From NCBI GenBank assembly GCA_045110335.1, contig JBGCGB010000020.1, positions 1 to 64,000 of the forward strand: 64,000 nucleotides of DNA. The letters run 5' to 3'. This DNA is from CALBPI01 sp045110335. Its GTDB lineage: Bacteria > Pseudomonadota > Gammaproteobacteria > Steroidobacterales > Woeseiaceae. Of this stretch, positions 27,184 to 35,717 are shown piece by piece; position 1 is the first letter of the stretch; each line of letters begins with the position of its first letter. The notes beneath the pieces were generated by a model. The model was not told where the DNA came from and ran no database searches. It saw only the letters and a program-made list of their open reading frames with translations. The position numbers and the translations under genes were made by a program.

Positions 27184-27528
27184 AATTACCGTTTCAATAA
27201 TGATCAAGAGAAGGGTAAAGGCATGATGCTTGTAATCCCGCCGTTGTGATAGATAGGCGGAAGCGTGATGTTTTTGAGCTGAGTACCAAAGGTTTTCCTT
27301 ACTCAAAATCAGCTGGCTATTTGCCGTCATGGTCGGAAGAGTGGAGCAAGTTCGAAAGTCAGTAGGCTTTTCGATCGGTTCTATTTGGGCCTCCGGCACC
27401 TCCGCTGAGTGTTACCGATAAGAACAGCTACCAGTCGGAATGATCATTGCCAGTCAATGGCGACGATCGTCGCTTCGCCTGCATTCTTGCTAAGATAACC
27501 AGCAAGACACTAATTCAGGTATCACTCC
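27184..27528. other. intergenic stretch, no secure gene
   Basis: About 345 bases. A 40-codon frame from a GTG at 27246 to TAG at 27365 (ending FESQ) reads as a plausible polar peptide, but has no ribosome site and I do not count it. No terminator or RNA gene is evident. It separates the catabolic block from the M28 peptidase gene. Confidence 0.45.
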
Positions 27529-28920
27529 ATGTTCCGACCCGTTCTTGCCATTTCCTGTCTTCTAATTTCTTCAGTACACGCCCAAGAGGCTGCCGAAATT
27601 CCGGAGTCTGTTCGTGACACCGTGAACTCACTGATCGACGGTGGTCTGAACGACGATGTTGGCTACACATTCGTTCGTGATATGACCACGGAAGTCGGAC
27701 CGCGATTGGCGGGTTCGGAAGCGGAGGCGCGTGCTCGTGATTGGGCTAGCCGGCAATTGACTGATCTAGGCTTTAGCAACATACATGTCGAGCCTTTTGA
27801 GATTCCTTATTGGTCGCGGCGTATTGATCGCGCCCGCATCGTTTCGCCAGCACCGCAGGCCTTGGTGATAACCGCGCTAGGTGGTTCTACGTCCACGCCT
27901 AAAGGTGGTGTAGAAGCCGAGATCGTTCGGTTCGATGATATGCGTGGCCTGGCTGCGGCTGATCCGGAAACCGTCAAAGGCAAGATCGTCTTCATTGATG
28001 AAAAGATGACGCGTACCCAAGACGGTTCTGGCTACGGCATGGCGGTTCGTAAGCGTCGTAACTGTGCCAAGAACACCGTTGCGAAAGGCGGCGTTGCTTG
28101 CCTGATTCGGTCGGTTGGCACGCAAGAACGTCGTTTTGCCCACACGGGCATGATGGCGCGCGGCAAAGCGGTCGGCGATGGTGCGGCTGCTGCATTGTCG
28201 CCACCGGATGCCGACCAGCTCACACGACTCTTGGAGAAAGGGCCGGTAACCGTTCATCTCAATATCGATGTAGAAACCAAACTTGAAGTGCCATCGGGCA
28301 ACGTGATCGCCGAGATTGAAGGCCGTGAATCACCGGAAGAAATTGTGTTGATTGGTTGTCATCTAGATAGCTGGGATCTCGGCACCGGTGCCGTAGATGA
28401 CGGCGCCGGTTGCGGTATCGTTGTTGGCGCTGCGCATCTGATCAAGTCCCTTGATCAAGCGCCGAAACGCACCATCCGCGTCGTGTTGTACGGCGCCGAA
28501 GAAGTGGGGCTGTTGGGTGGCTATGCTTATGAGCGTCAACATGCGGATGAACTCGCAAACCACATACTCGCTGCGGAAAGTGATTTTGGTGCCGATAGAA
28601 TCTGGAGCTTCTCTACCCGATTTGGCGAAGGTGCATTGCCTTACGGCCGTGCCATTCAGCAGATGCTCGAGCGTCTTGGCATTGCGCCCGGCAACAATCG
28701 TGCAGGCGGCGGTCCGGATGTGTCGATGCTCGCCCGCGCCGGCGTACCGGTCGTCACACCGCGACAGAATGGTTGGGACTACTTCGACTTACACCATACG
28801 CCAGATGATACCTTCGACAAGATTGACCATGAGGCATTCAATCAGAACGTTGCGACCTATGCGGCGTTCGCTTATCTCGCTGCAGAGATGGATTGGGACT
28901 TTCGGATGACTGCGGAGTAA
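27529..28920 (+). CDS. secreted M28-family metallopeptidase
   Basis: 463 residues with a signal peptide (MFRPVLAISCLLISSVHA). The co-catalytic zinc ligands are visible: GCHLDSWDLGTGAVDDGAG (His, Asp), YGAEEVGLLGG (catalytic Glu-Glu), AAESDFGADR (Asp), and DLHHTPDDTFD (His). An inserted PA-like domain lies at about residues 100-240. This is the pattern of aminopeptidases and carboxypeptidase Q-like enzymes in the periplasm. Length fits the family. It stands alone with its own leader; a truncated acetyltransferase lies directly downstream. Confidence 0.93.
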   Translation: MFRPVLAISCLLISSVHAQEAAEIPESVRDTVNSLIDGGLNDDVGYTFVRDMTTEVGPRLAGSEAEARARDWASRQLTDLGFSNIHVEPFEIPYWSRRIDRARIVSPAPQALVITALGGSTSTPKGGVEAEIVRFDDMRGLAAADPETVKGKIVFIDEKMTRTQDGSGYGMAVRKRRNCAKNTVAKGGVACLIRSVGTQERRFAHTGMMARGKAVGDGAAAALSPPDADQLTRLLEKGPVTVHLNIDVETKLEVPSGNVIAEIEGRESPEEIVLIGCHLDSWDLGTGAVDDGAGCGIVVGAAHLIKSLDQAPKRTIRVVLYGAEEVGLLGGYAYERQHADELANHILAAESDFGADRIWSFSTRFGEGALPYGRAIQQMLERLGIAPGNNRAGGGPDVSMLARAGVPVVTPRQNGWDYFDLHHTPDDTFDKIDHEAFNQNVATYAAFAYLAAEMDWDFRMTAE

Positions 28921-28922
28921 CC

Positions 28923-29060
28923 AAACGCGGTGACCATATCCTTGGTGCGGTTCGGCTCTACGAGCGGTTTGGCTTTGATCATGCCGGCGAGCTCCCTGTA
29001 TCGCCGCATCCGGATATCCACTTCTCAGGATCTGTTATCTTGATGTCCTATACGCTTTGA
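28923..29060 (+). pseudogene. C-terminal remnant of a GNAT acetyltransferase
   Basis: The frame reads AVRLYERFGFDHAGELP and later DIHFSGSVILMSYTL before TGA. LYERFGF is the conserved C-terminal motif of GNAT N-acetyltransferases. Only about 45 codons remain and there is no start codon or acetyl-CoA-binding loop (Q/RxxGxG/A), so it is inactive. It begins two bases after the stop codon of the M28 peptidase and in another frame, as if a deletion joined the two. Confidence 0.65.
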
Positions 29061-29212
29061 AAAGAATGACGGCATAGAACGGCTAAAGTTGATGATTCGA
29101 GAAGGTACTACCAGGTCATTAGATTTTACTTGGGTTGGTAATCCGAGAATCGAAAGTGTCTATCCGAAGCTTGTCGATGTCACGTGTTTTTATGCTTGGC
29201 CGGGATCAGATA

Positions 29213-29503
29213 ATGGCTAAGAAGTTATTGATCATGATCTGCATCGTATTAGCCATATTGTGTTTTGCGATACAGGATGTGCTGGGTGGGTTCAAAGCCT
29301 TCATGCTATCGGTCCCTATCATTGCGTTTGGCTTACCATTCGGTATTGCATTGCAAAAGCATTTGCTACTAGAACGCACCAAAGATGGTGAGCTGGCACA
29401 ACTTAACTCCCGGGATTGGTTAGTCAGCGTGATTCCTGCTGCAGGCATTTTTGTTGGATCTGTCTTACTAGGCTTGTTGCTGAAAATGATTGCTGGGGTA
29501 TGA
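29213..29503 (+). CDS. small membrane protein, unknown
   Basis: About 96 residues starting MAKKLLIMICIVL; the upstream in-frame ATGs lack leader character. Three membrane segments are visible (residues 4-22, 28-48 and 72-94) separated by a basic/acidic loop (LLLERTKDGELAQLNSRDW). I recognise no family. It stands upstream of a DUF4259 gene on the same strand with a 92-base gap. Confidence 0.6.
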   Translation: MAKKLLIMICIVLAILCFAIQDVLGGFKAFMLSVPIIAFGLPFGIALQKHLLLERTKDGELAQLNSRDWLVSVIPAAGIFVGSVLLGLLLKMIAGV

Positions 29504-29595
29504 TGAAGACTGGTGTCGGATGGCGTTTCATGTGCTTCATGTGAATATGCCGTTCCGGCAAACTATCGTTGGAGTTGCAGAACGGAGGCATGGCG

Positions 29596-30000
29596 ATGGG
29601 CGCATGGGGACACGGAAATTTTGACAATGATGCGGCAGGTGATTGGGGTTATGCGCTAGAAGAGCGCGATGACCTATCATTCGTGCAAGAAACAATCGAT
29701 GCTGTCTTCGCTGAGGCGTACATTGATGCAGATGTCGCATGCGAAGCAATCGCCGCCATTGAGGTGGTAGCACGCTTGAAAGGCCAGTCGGGAACGAGCA
29801 ATGCTTATACCGAGGCTGTTGATAACTGGGTTAAGGCGCACCCGGTTGAGGTTTCCGCCGAGCTGATTGATCAGTCCACCCGTGCACTGGCACTGCTACA
29901 AGGTGAGTCCTCAGAATTAGCAGAGCTATGGGCGGAGTCCGATGATGAAGACGCCTGGCGGCAAGAAATCGACGCGCTCAGCGCGCGCCTAAAAGTTTGA
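29596..30000 (+). CDS. DUF4259 protein
   Basis: About 134 residues starting MGAWGHGNFDNDAAGDWGYAL, the DUF4259 N-terminal signature (MGxWGxxxFxNDxAxDW). GGAGG lies 7 bases before this ATG, which decides it over two earlier ATGs. The protein is an all-helical soluble acidic protein. The molecular role of the family is unknown; members often occur near other small DUF genes with possible immunity roles. A DUF4265-like gene follows 25 bases later. Confidence 0.85.
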   Translation: MGAWGHGNFDNDAAGDWGYALEERDDLSFVQETIDAVFAEAYIDADVACEAIAAIEVVARLKGQSGTSNAYTEAVDNWVKAHPVEVSAELIDQSTRALALLQGESSELAELWAESDDEDAWRQEIDALSARLKV

Positions 30001-30025
30001 TACCGGCGAAATCGAAGTCGAGCTA

Positions 30026-30490
30026 GTGACTAACAAACAAACCAAAATCGGCATTGAAACTACTTATGAAGATTCCGATGAAGTCGACGTCGAGTTCATG
30101 TGGGCAGATGCGGTTGGCGACAATCATTACCAACTGAAGAACTTTCCGTTTTACGCTTACGGCATTTCTTTTGACGATGTTGTCGAAGCCCACCCCAAAG
30201 ATGATGAAGACCCGTATCCATATCTAACAAAAGTGATCAAAAAGTCAGGTCACCGAACACTGAGAATTATTCTGGACGAGTCGGCTAAAGAATCGGAACG
30301 CTCGCAGCAGTTGCTGCAAGCGATCGCTTCGATGGGTTGTGGTTACGAAGGTATGAATGGCAAGACCTATTTCGTCGTCAATGTTCAACCACATTGTGAC
30401 TTCGACGCCGTCCGGGATTTTTTGAATGACGAGGATATTCGTTGGGAGTATGCGGATCCGACTTTCGACGAGATGCAGGCGGTGGACTAA
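30026..30490 (+). CDS. DUF4265-like protein
   Basis: 154 residues, very acidic, with a GTG start. The segments NHYQLKNFPFYAYGISFDDVVEA and SGHRTLRII fit the DUF4265 pattern (ENIPFxAxGIAxGDVVxA ... SGHSTLR). Cytoplasmic, with no leader or membrane segment. Function unknown. DUF4265 and DUF4259 proteins are both small and often found in polymorphic-toxin immunity neighbourhoods, but no toxin is seen here, so that link is only a suggestion. Confidence 0.75.
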   Translation: MTNKQTKIGIETTYEDSDEVDVEFMWADAVGDNHYQLKNFPFYAYGISFDDVVEAHPKDDEDPYPYLTKVIKKSGHRTLRIILDESAKESERSQQLLQAIASMGCGYEGMNGKTYFVVNVQPHCDFDAVRDFLNDEDIRWEYADPTFDEMQAVD

Positions 30491-30654
30491 AAACAAAGTG
30501 ATGAGTCTCGTCTCTTTTTCGTTTCGCTGATATCTCAATTGCCGTAACCGACAACAAGCTGGAGACGGTGCCATCCGCTTGCACCAAACAAGCCAAGCGT
30601 CTAATTTGATATACAGAAACAGGTGATTCTGGCTATAACAACAAGGACTAACCA

Positions 30655-31584
30655 ATGAAGCGATTTGGTTCATCGAAGGCGATCTTAGTGCGATTGGTCG
30701 CCGTGATCATAGTGGCACTTGCGTCTACTGCAACCTCTGCCCAGACAGAAGGAAACGGGGCAAAGATTGCGATCATGGGTGGTACCTTCCTGAATGATGC
30801 CTTGTCATTGGAAGACGGTGTTTTGGGTGAGCCATTCACGTTAATGACCAAGTTAGGTGAGTCTGCTCCGATTTTTCCTGGTGACTTGAATGGTGTCCCG
30901 TTCTACTACATCCACATGCACGGCAGCACCGCATTGCAAGCAAGTTGGGTGGCGCTTTACGACCTGGGTGTCAAAGAGGTCATAGGTGGTGCGACGGCTG
31001 GTGGCATCAATCCGGCAATGCAGCCATACGACTATGTGATCCCGCATGATTTCATAGACATGAACACCGACCGACCATTGCGGTTCCCGCGCGATATCTA
31101 TCGCGAATCGGAGGGCGTGCCCTTACCCCGTGTGAATCCGGCCATGGATCCGGACCTTCGAACCATTCTTCTGGAAGAGACACGAAATCGTTTGCGCAGC
31201 GACCGCGCGCTCGATGACATCAGTCTTCACAAAGCTGGCGTGATCATACAACCGCGCGGTGGCCGATTTGAGACTGTAGCCGAGATTAAGATTTTCGCTC
31301 AATGGGGCAGTGATGTCGTGACGATGAATCTCGCTACAGAAATCGCTTACGCCCGAATGCTGGGTATGAACTATGCGTGTATCGTGGTGATCTCCAATCC
31401 TGCAGAAGGCGTCGCACCCTGGGATTTCGGCGAAATTCCTGCACTCTACCAGCGCGTGAATCCAATCAGTTTGGATATTATCGCAGCAGCCTTGCCGAGG
31501 GTCGCTGCATTGGGTGATAAGCCACGCGTCAGTGACTCACTGATCTTTCATCCCGAGATGACGATGAAGCCTGAAGAAGAGTAA
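30655..31584 (+). CDS. exported nucleoside phosphorylase/MTA-phosphorylase-like protein
   Basis: 309 residues. A signal peptide (to STATSAQ) precedes a purine-nucleoside-phosphorylase fold: VPFYYIHMHGSTALQASWVALYDLGVKEVIGGATAGGINP and RGGRFETVAEIKIFAQWGSDVVTMNLATEIAYARMLGM. The second block is the MTA phosphorylase signature (RFETxAEI ... GADVVGM), and VVISNPAEGV matches the usual VTNxAAG. A phosphate-binding GGTF loop opens the domain. Enzymes of this family are normally cytoplasmic, so a secreted member is unusual and may scavenge periplasmic nucleosides or methylthioadenosine, or have a non-phosphorolytic role. Complete gene. Confidence 0.8.
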   Translation: MKRFGSSKAILVRLVAVIIVALASTATSAQTEGNGAKIAIMGGTFLNDALSLEDGVLGEPFTLMTKLGESAPIFPGDLNGVPFYYIHMHGSTALQASWVALYDLGVKEVIGGATAGGINPAMQPYDYVIPHDFIDMNTDRPLRFPRDIYRESEGVPLPRVNPAMDPDLRTILLEETRNRLRSDRALDDISLHKAGVIIQPRGGRFETVAEIKIFAQWGSDVVTMNLATEIAYARMLGMNYACIVVISNPAEGVAPWDFGEIPALYQRVNPISLDIIAAALPRVAALGDKPRVSDSLIFHPEMTMKPEEE

Positions 31585-31646
31585 AGGAAAGGGATAAGCA
31601 CCACTTTTTCATTGATAGCTTGAACCGCAATAGAGGAGTCCAAAAA

Positions 31647-32003
31647 ATGACTTACGTAGATGGATATGTACTCGCTGTTCTCAATGAGAACAAGGACGCT
31701 TACAAAGCCGTGGCAGAAAAAGCGGCAGCCGTTTTTAAAGACCATGGCGCGCTTTCCGTTGTCGAAAATTGGGCTGATGATATTCCCGACGGCGAAGTGA
31801 CTTCATTTCCGATGGCCGTCAAATGCGAACCTAATGAGTCAGTGGTGTTCTCCTGGATCACCTGGCCGTCGCGTGAAGCAAGAGATCTTGGCAACAAGAA
31901 TGCGATGAGCGACCCGCGCTTTGCCGACTGGGATCCAAAGACGATGCCTTTTGATGGCAAGCGAATGATCTATGGCGGATTCACAACGCTGATTGAACTT
32001 TGA
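31647..32003 (+). CDS. DUF1428 family protein
   Basis: About 118 residues starting MTYVDGYVLAVL. GAGGAG is placed 8 bases before this ATG. The segments GALSVVENWADDIPDGEVTSFPMAVKCEPNESVVFSWITWPSREARD and MPFDGKRMIYGGF are the DUF1428 (YbaA-like) signature, a dimeric ferredoxin-like alpha-beta barrel fold. Function of the family is unknown. It is cytoplasmic, and an ADP-ribosylation/crystallin-J1-like gene follows. Confidence 0.88.
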   Translation: MTYVDGYVLAVLNENKDAYKAVAEKAAAVFKDHGALSVVENWADDIPDGEVTSFPMAVKCEPNESVVFSWITWPSREARDLGNKNAMSDPRFADWDPKTMPFDGKRMIYGGFTTLIEL

Positions 32004-32065
32004 GGCACTAAACTGCATCGTGTGGCGTTCTCGAGTGCTGAGAATAATGAATGAGAGCTGTATGA

Positions 32066-32410
32066 ATGACTGAAACCATCACCATGTATCGACCTTGCGG
32101 ACAAGGCGAATATGATCTTGTCGCGAAGAGCGGCTTTACCCAATGGCCGCCGCGACTGGCCGAGCAACCTATTTTTTATCCGGTCACCAATCTTGAGTAT
32201 GCAGAAGAAGTGAACAACTGGAACGTCCGGCAGTTTGGTAAAGGCTATGTCACCAAATTCGATGTCAAAGCGAGTTTTGTTGAACAGTACCCGATTGAAA
32301 CGGTAGGAGGAAAAAACCATACGGAATGGTGGATCCCCGCAGAAGATTTGGAGAGATTGAATGCTAATATCGTTGGACTTATTGAAGTGGTGAGTGAACG
32401 TCATACGTAA
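32066..32410 (+). CDS. ADP-ribosylation/crystallin-J1-like protein
   Basis: 114 residues. YRPCGQGEYDLVAKSGFTQWPPRLAEQPIFYPVTNLEYA and QYPIETVGGKNHTEWWIPAEDLERLNANIVGLIEVV match the short proteins usually annotated as ADP-ribosylation/crystallin J1. The name is historical; no activity is established. The final 17 bases overlap the GTG start of the serine hydrolase gene, suggesting coupled translation. Confidence 0.75.
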   Translation: MTETITMYRPCGQGEYDLVAKSGFTQWPPRLAEQPIFYPVTNLEYAEEVNNWNVRQFGKGYVTKFDVKASFVEQYPIETVGGKNHTEWWIPAEDLERLNANIVGLIEVVSERHT

Positions 32411-33569
32411 CGGTAGTATCCCGACGATGTTAGCAACCGTGGCGCTGGTTCCAGCGTTACTCAGTGCGTGCACTACCTTGCCGACACCCGTTGACATTGC
32501 TTCAGTTTCCAAAGCAGACACGGTCGAGGTCAACCGTACGTTGTCGAACATTTTTACCGAGCACAAGATCAACACGGCGGCTATCGCCGTGATCAAGAAT
32601 GGCGAAGTGGACTGGACATACCATTACGGACAGCAATCCCCTGGTGTCTCTGCCTCTGAAAATACGCTTTACGATGTCGGCTCCATCACGAAGACCGCGG
32701 TTGCGGAAACGATTCTGCGACTATCGGCTGATGGCAAACTGTCGCTTGATGAATCAATGTCGGCACATTGGCTCGACCCGGATTTGAAAGATGACCCACG
32801 CCACCCGCAATTGACGCCACGAATGGCGTTGTCTCATACGACTGGCTTTTTGAACTGGCGGTTCTTTGCCGATGACGGCAAGCTCACCTTCATGAATGAT
32901 CCAGGCACACGCTTTGGTTATTCAGGAGAAGGCTTCAGCTATCTCACAAAATTCGCAGCGGCTAAGCTGGAAGAGCCTTTCGACCAGTTGGTTCGACGCT
33001 ATGTGTTTGAGCCGTCAGATATCGATAATGCCAGTCTCGTTGTCGAGCCTGAAAATTTCGATCTTATTGCACAAGCGTTGGATGCTGACGGCAAGTTTTA
33101 CGGTCACTACTGTCGACCGGAGGGGTGGTGTCGAAAAGCGGGTAGCTTTTCTGCAGCGGGCGGCATGGTGATCTCTCTGAATGATTACACCGGGTTCCTG
33201 ATACGAACGATGACCGGAGCGGGTTTGACTCCGGCGTTGACAGCGGAGCGCAACACGTTGCTTTCCGAACAAGACGCCATTGACTGCAGCCAAGTGCCGG
33301 AAGCGCTTTGTCCAATTCGCGTCGGCTACGGTTTGGGCTGGAACATTACCGAGCTTCCGAATAACAAGACGATTGGTCACCGCGGATCCGATTGGTCTGT
33401 TGTGTCATTGGGCTACTATTACGAGAACAGTAAGGACGGACTAGTCATACTGCTTAACGCACCAAACCGCGCCGGTATCGCGGCGATGGTGGATGCTTTG
33501 CAATTGCTTGATCCCGACTCGCCGGAGTTGCATGGTTACATCGCACGTCGAGCGCGCGCTAAGAATTGA
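32394..33569 (+). CDS. lipoprotein serine hydrolase (class C beta-lactamase-like)
   Basis: 391 residues from a GTG start. The leader ends with the lipobox ALLSAC. Catalytic motifs: SITK in YDVGSITKTAVAE (nucleophile, base), YSG in RFGYSGEGFSYL (Gly replaces the usual Asn), and HRGSDW as the third motif. The Gly for Asn change may lower activity or alter specificity compared with YxN enzymes. Periplasmic esterase or peptidase likely. It overlaps the preceding small gene; a membrane protein gene follows. Confidence 0.86.
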   Translation: MNVIRNGSIPTMLATVALVPALLSACTTLPTPVDIASVSKADTVEVNRTLSNIFTEHKINTAAIAVIKNGEVDWTYHYGQQSPGVSASENTLYDVGSITKTAVAETILRLSADGKLSLDESMSAHWLDPDLKDDPRHPQLTPRMALSHTTGFLNWRFFADDGKLTFMNDPGTRFGYSGEGFSYLTKFAAAKLEEPFDQLVRRYVFEPSDIDNASLVVEPENFDLIAQALDADGKFYGHYCRPEGWCRKAGSFSAAGGMVISLNDYTGFLIRTMTGAGLTPALTAERNTLLSEQDAIDCSQVPEALCPIRVGYGLGWNITELPNNKTIGHRGSDWSVVSLGYYYENSKDGLVILLNAPNRAGIAAMVDALQLLDPDSPELHGYIARRARAKN

Positions 33570-33623
33570 TGCAGTTCGAGATTCCGCCGCCTGGTTGTTT
33601 GAGTCAACAGATCGACTCTCTAC

Positions 33624-33950
33624 ATGGACCGGATTCGCATGCAATGGACTAACGAACGTTTGCTAGCTGCGGCACCTGCTATATTCGGCGTGTTGATCGT
33701 TCTGGTTAGCACTGTTGATCGCTTTCTTTTTGACTCAGGTCTTATCTCGGTAAAGGCTATGCTGACCATTGAGCTCCCTTTAGTCGTGCTTGGGTTTGTA
33801 GTCGCTGTCGTTTTGTTCTGCGCGTCTATTATTTGGGCTTTCGGAAAGCGATGGAAGTTGATGGTTGGATCATTGATTAGCGTTGCCTTGTTCTTCTTTT
33901 GCTTCATCATTGGTGGGATAAACGGTGCCGCTTATTTGAACGCTACCTAG
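33624..33950 (+). CDS. small membrane protein, unknown
   Basis: 108 residues with three predicted membrane segments (about residues 13-30, 45-70 and 80-102), rich in Phe, Val and Ile. No motif is recognised. It lies between the serine hydrolase and another membrane protein, 34 bases upstream of the latter, on the same strand. Confidence 0.6.
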   Translation: MDRIRMQWTNERLLAAAPAIFGVLIVLVSTVDRFLFDSGLISVKAMLTIELPLVVLGFVVAVVLFCASIIWAFGKRWKLMVGSLISVALFFFCFIIGGINGAAYLNAT

Positions 33951-33984
33951 CCGTTCTGCTTTTAACGCTCAGGAAAAAACTCAG

Positions 33985-34650
33985 ATGACTATAGAAATGA
34001 AAGCCGGCGGCATTGCTGCATTGATACAAGCGCTTTGCTACATCTGCGGGTTTGCGATGTTGGCGACGGTCATGAACCCCGGCGATATCGACGGTTGGAC
34101 GCAGCTTCAAAAACTCGAATTCATTCTGGAACGCCAAGTACTGTTTCAATGGTGGAACATTATCATTTACGTGGTATTTGGTGTCGCACTGGTTGTGCTT
34201 GCCGCGGTGCTTCATCGTCGACTTCAATCCAGCGGTTCATTGATGATGGCTATTGCGACGCCTTTCGGCATGATCTGGGCAGGCTTGGTCATTGCGAGTG
34301 GCATGGTCGTGAATGTTGGGCTGTCGATGGTGTCGCAAACTTATACTGGCGATCCAACCGCTGCCGCCGATGCTTGGCGTATCATCGGTGCCGTGCAAGA
34401 CGGATTGGGCGGTGGTGTAGAGATCGTCGGTGGTGTTTGGGTGTTGCTGGTCAGTCTCGTTTCTCTGCGTAGTAACGCTGCCATGCCCAAGTTGTTGAGC
34501 TGGATTGGACTTGTTGTTGGTATTGCCGGCATTGTTACAGTCATTCCCGGTTTATCGGCAGTCGGCGCTGTCTTCGGCTTAACGCAAATCGTTTGGTTCG
34601 TTGTTTTGGGTGTTGTGTTGTTGCGTGCGAAAGATCGACGCTCCATATGA
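33985..34650 (+). CDS. six-helix membrane protein, DUF4386-like
   Basis: 221 residues with about six membrane segments (near 8-28, 55-75, 85-110, 130-150, 165-185 and 190-210). The organisation and segments such as GGVEIVGGVWVLLVSLVSLRS are reminiscent of DUF4386-like proteins, but the resemblance is weak. No catalytic residues are apparent. It may form an operon with the preceding small membrane protein. Confidence 0.6.
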   Translation: MTIEMKAGGIAALIQALCYICGFAMLATVMNPGDIDGWTQLQKLEFILERQVLFQWWNIIIYVVFGVALVVLAAVLHRRLQSSGSLMMAIATPFGMIWAGLVIASGMVVNVGLSMVSQTYTGDPTAAADAWRIIGAVQDGLGGGVEIVGGVWVLLVSLVSLRSNAAMPKLLSWIGLVVGIAGIVTVIPGLSAVGAVFGLTQIVWFVVLGVVLLRAKDRRSI

Positions 34651-34723
34651 TTGATAGCTGTAATCGTCGTACACTGAATCGATCCCGTTGTTCTGGGTAT
34701 CCAGAGACGCTTAGATCATCTCA

Positions 34724-35701
34724 ATGACAGGCCATGCTATGACAGACGCTCACCAAGACATTCAATCGATCAAAGTTGCCTGTGTGGGCGCCGGCAACGT
34801 TGGTCGCTCGTGGGCGATCGTGTTTGCTAAGGCTGGTTGTTTGGTCACTCTGTATGACATCAGCGCGGACTCACTAGCGCGTGCAAAAATTGCCATCAAA
34901 GTGTCGTTGGATGATCTCGTTGCCAACGGTTTGTTGGATGATGCAACGACCACCTTTGCCCGGCTATTTTTTACAACTGATATGGCACAGGCTGTGGCGG
35001 ACGTCGACTATGTTCAAGAAAGCATCGTTGAAAATGTGGAGGCGAAACGCGAGATATTTTCGGCGCTGGGTCAGCACACTCGCAGCGATACCATCCTGGC
35101 GAGCTCTACATCAGCGATCGCGCCCAGTCTGTTCGCCGATGCTGCCGCCGCACCAGAGCGATGCCTCGTTGCACACCCTCTGAATCCGCCGCACGTGATT
35201 CCCGTCGTCGAACTTTGCCCGGCCGAGGAAACGACACCGTTCGCGATGGAACGTGCGCAGCACATTCTCGCCAGCGCCGGCATGGAGCCTGTCGTATTGA
35301 AACGCGAGATCGACGGCTTCGTGCTCAACCGTTTACAAACCGCAGTGATGGCCGAGGCGTTTCATCTGATTGGCAGTGGCGTCTGTTCGCCCATGGATAT
35401 CGAGACGGCGATGACCAAAGGTCTGGCCAGACGCTGGGCATTCATTGGTCCTTTCATGACGGGTCATCTCAATGCGAGCCATGGTTACCGCGAGTACTAC
35501 GAAGCATTGGGCCCCATGTTTCGACGCCTCGCTGAGGATTTAGATCCGCAGTATCCATGGACGGCTGAGTCGGTGGCTGCCGTGCGGGACGCGATGGAGT
35601 CACAAGTACCCGTGGATCAAGTTGGTGAGGCTCAAGTAAAGCGCGATCAGCGTTTGATGCAGTTAACAGAGCATTTAGGTAAGCACAACGGCGACGATTA
35701 G
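34724..35701 (+). CDS. 3-hydroxyacyl-CoA dehydrogenase-family oxidoreductase (lambda-crystallin/L-gulonate dehydrogenase-like)
   Basis: 325 residues. VACVGAGNVGRSWAIVFAKAG is the NAD-binding Rossmann motif, ESIVENVEAKREIF and ASSTSAIAPSLF are family signatures, and HPLNPPHVIPVVELCPAEET contains the catalytic His-region. FVLNRLQTAVMAEAFHLIGSGV starts the C-terminal helical domain. The length fits the lambda-crystallin/carnitine-dehydrogenase branch (~310-330) rather than full fatty-acid-oxidation enzymes. It oxidises a hydroxy acid or 3-hydroxyacyl-CoA with NAD. The start may be the second ATG 15 bases downstream. It converges on the def-like gene of the puc operon. Confidence 0.9.
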   Translation: MTGHAMTDAHQDIQSIKVACVGAGNVGRSWAIVFAKAGCLVTLYDISADSLARAKIAIKVSLDDLVANGLLDDATTTFARLFFTTDMAQAVADVDYVQESIVENVEAKREIFSALGQHTRSDTILASSTSAIAPSLFADAAAAPERCLVAHPLNPPHVIPVVELCPAEETTPFAMERAQHILASAGMEPVVLKREIDGFVLNRLQTAVMAEAFHLIGSGVCSPMDIETAMTKGLARRWAFIGPFMTGHLNASHGYREYYEALGPMFRRLAEDLDPQYPWTAESVAAVRDAMESQVPVDQVGEAQVKRDQRLMQLTEHLGKHNGDD

Positions 35702-35717
35702 CCGCCATTGGAAAGCG

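Noticed and set aside
27246..27365. 40-codon frame (GTG start, ends FESQ)
   Set aside because: Reads well but has no ribosome site and is too short to call without conservation data.
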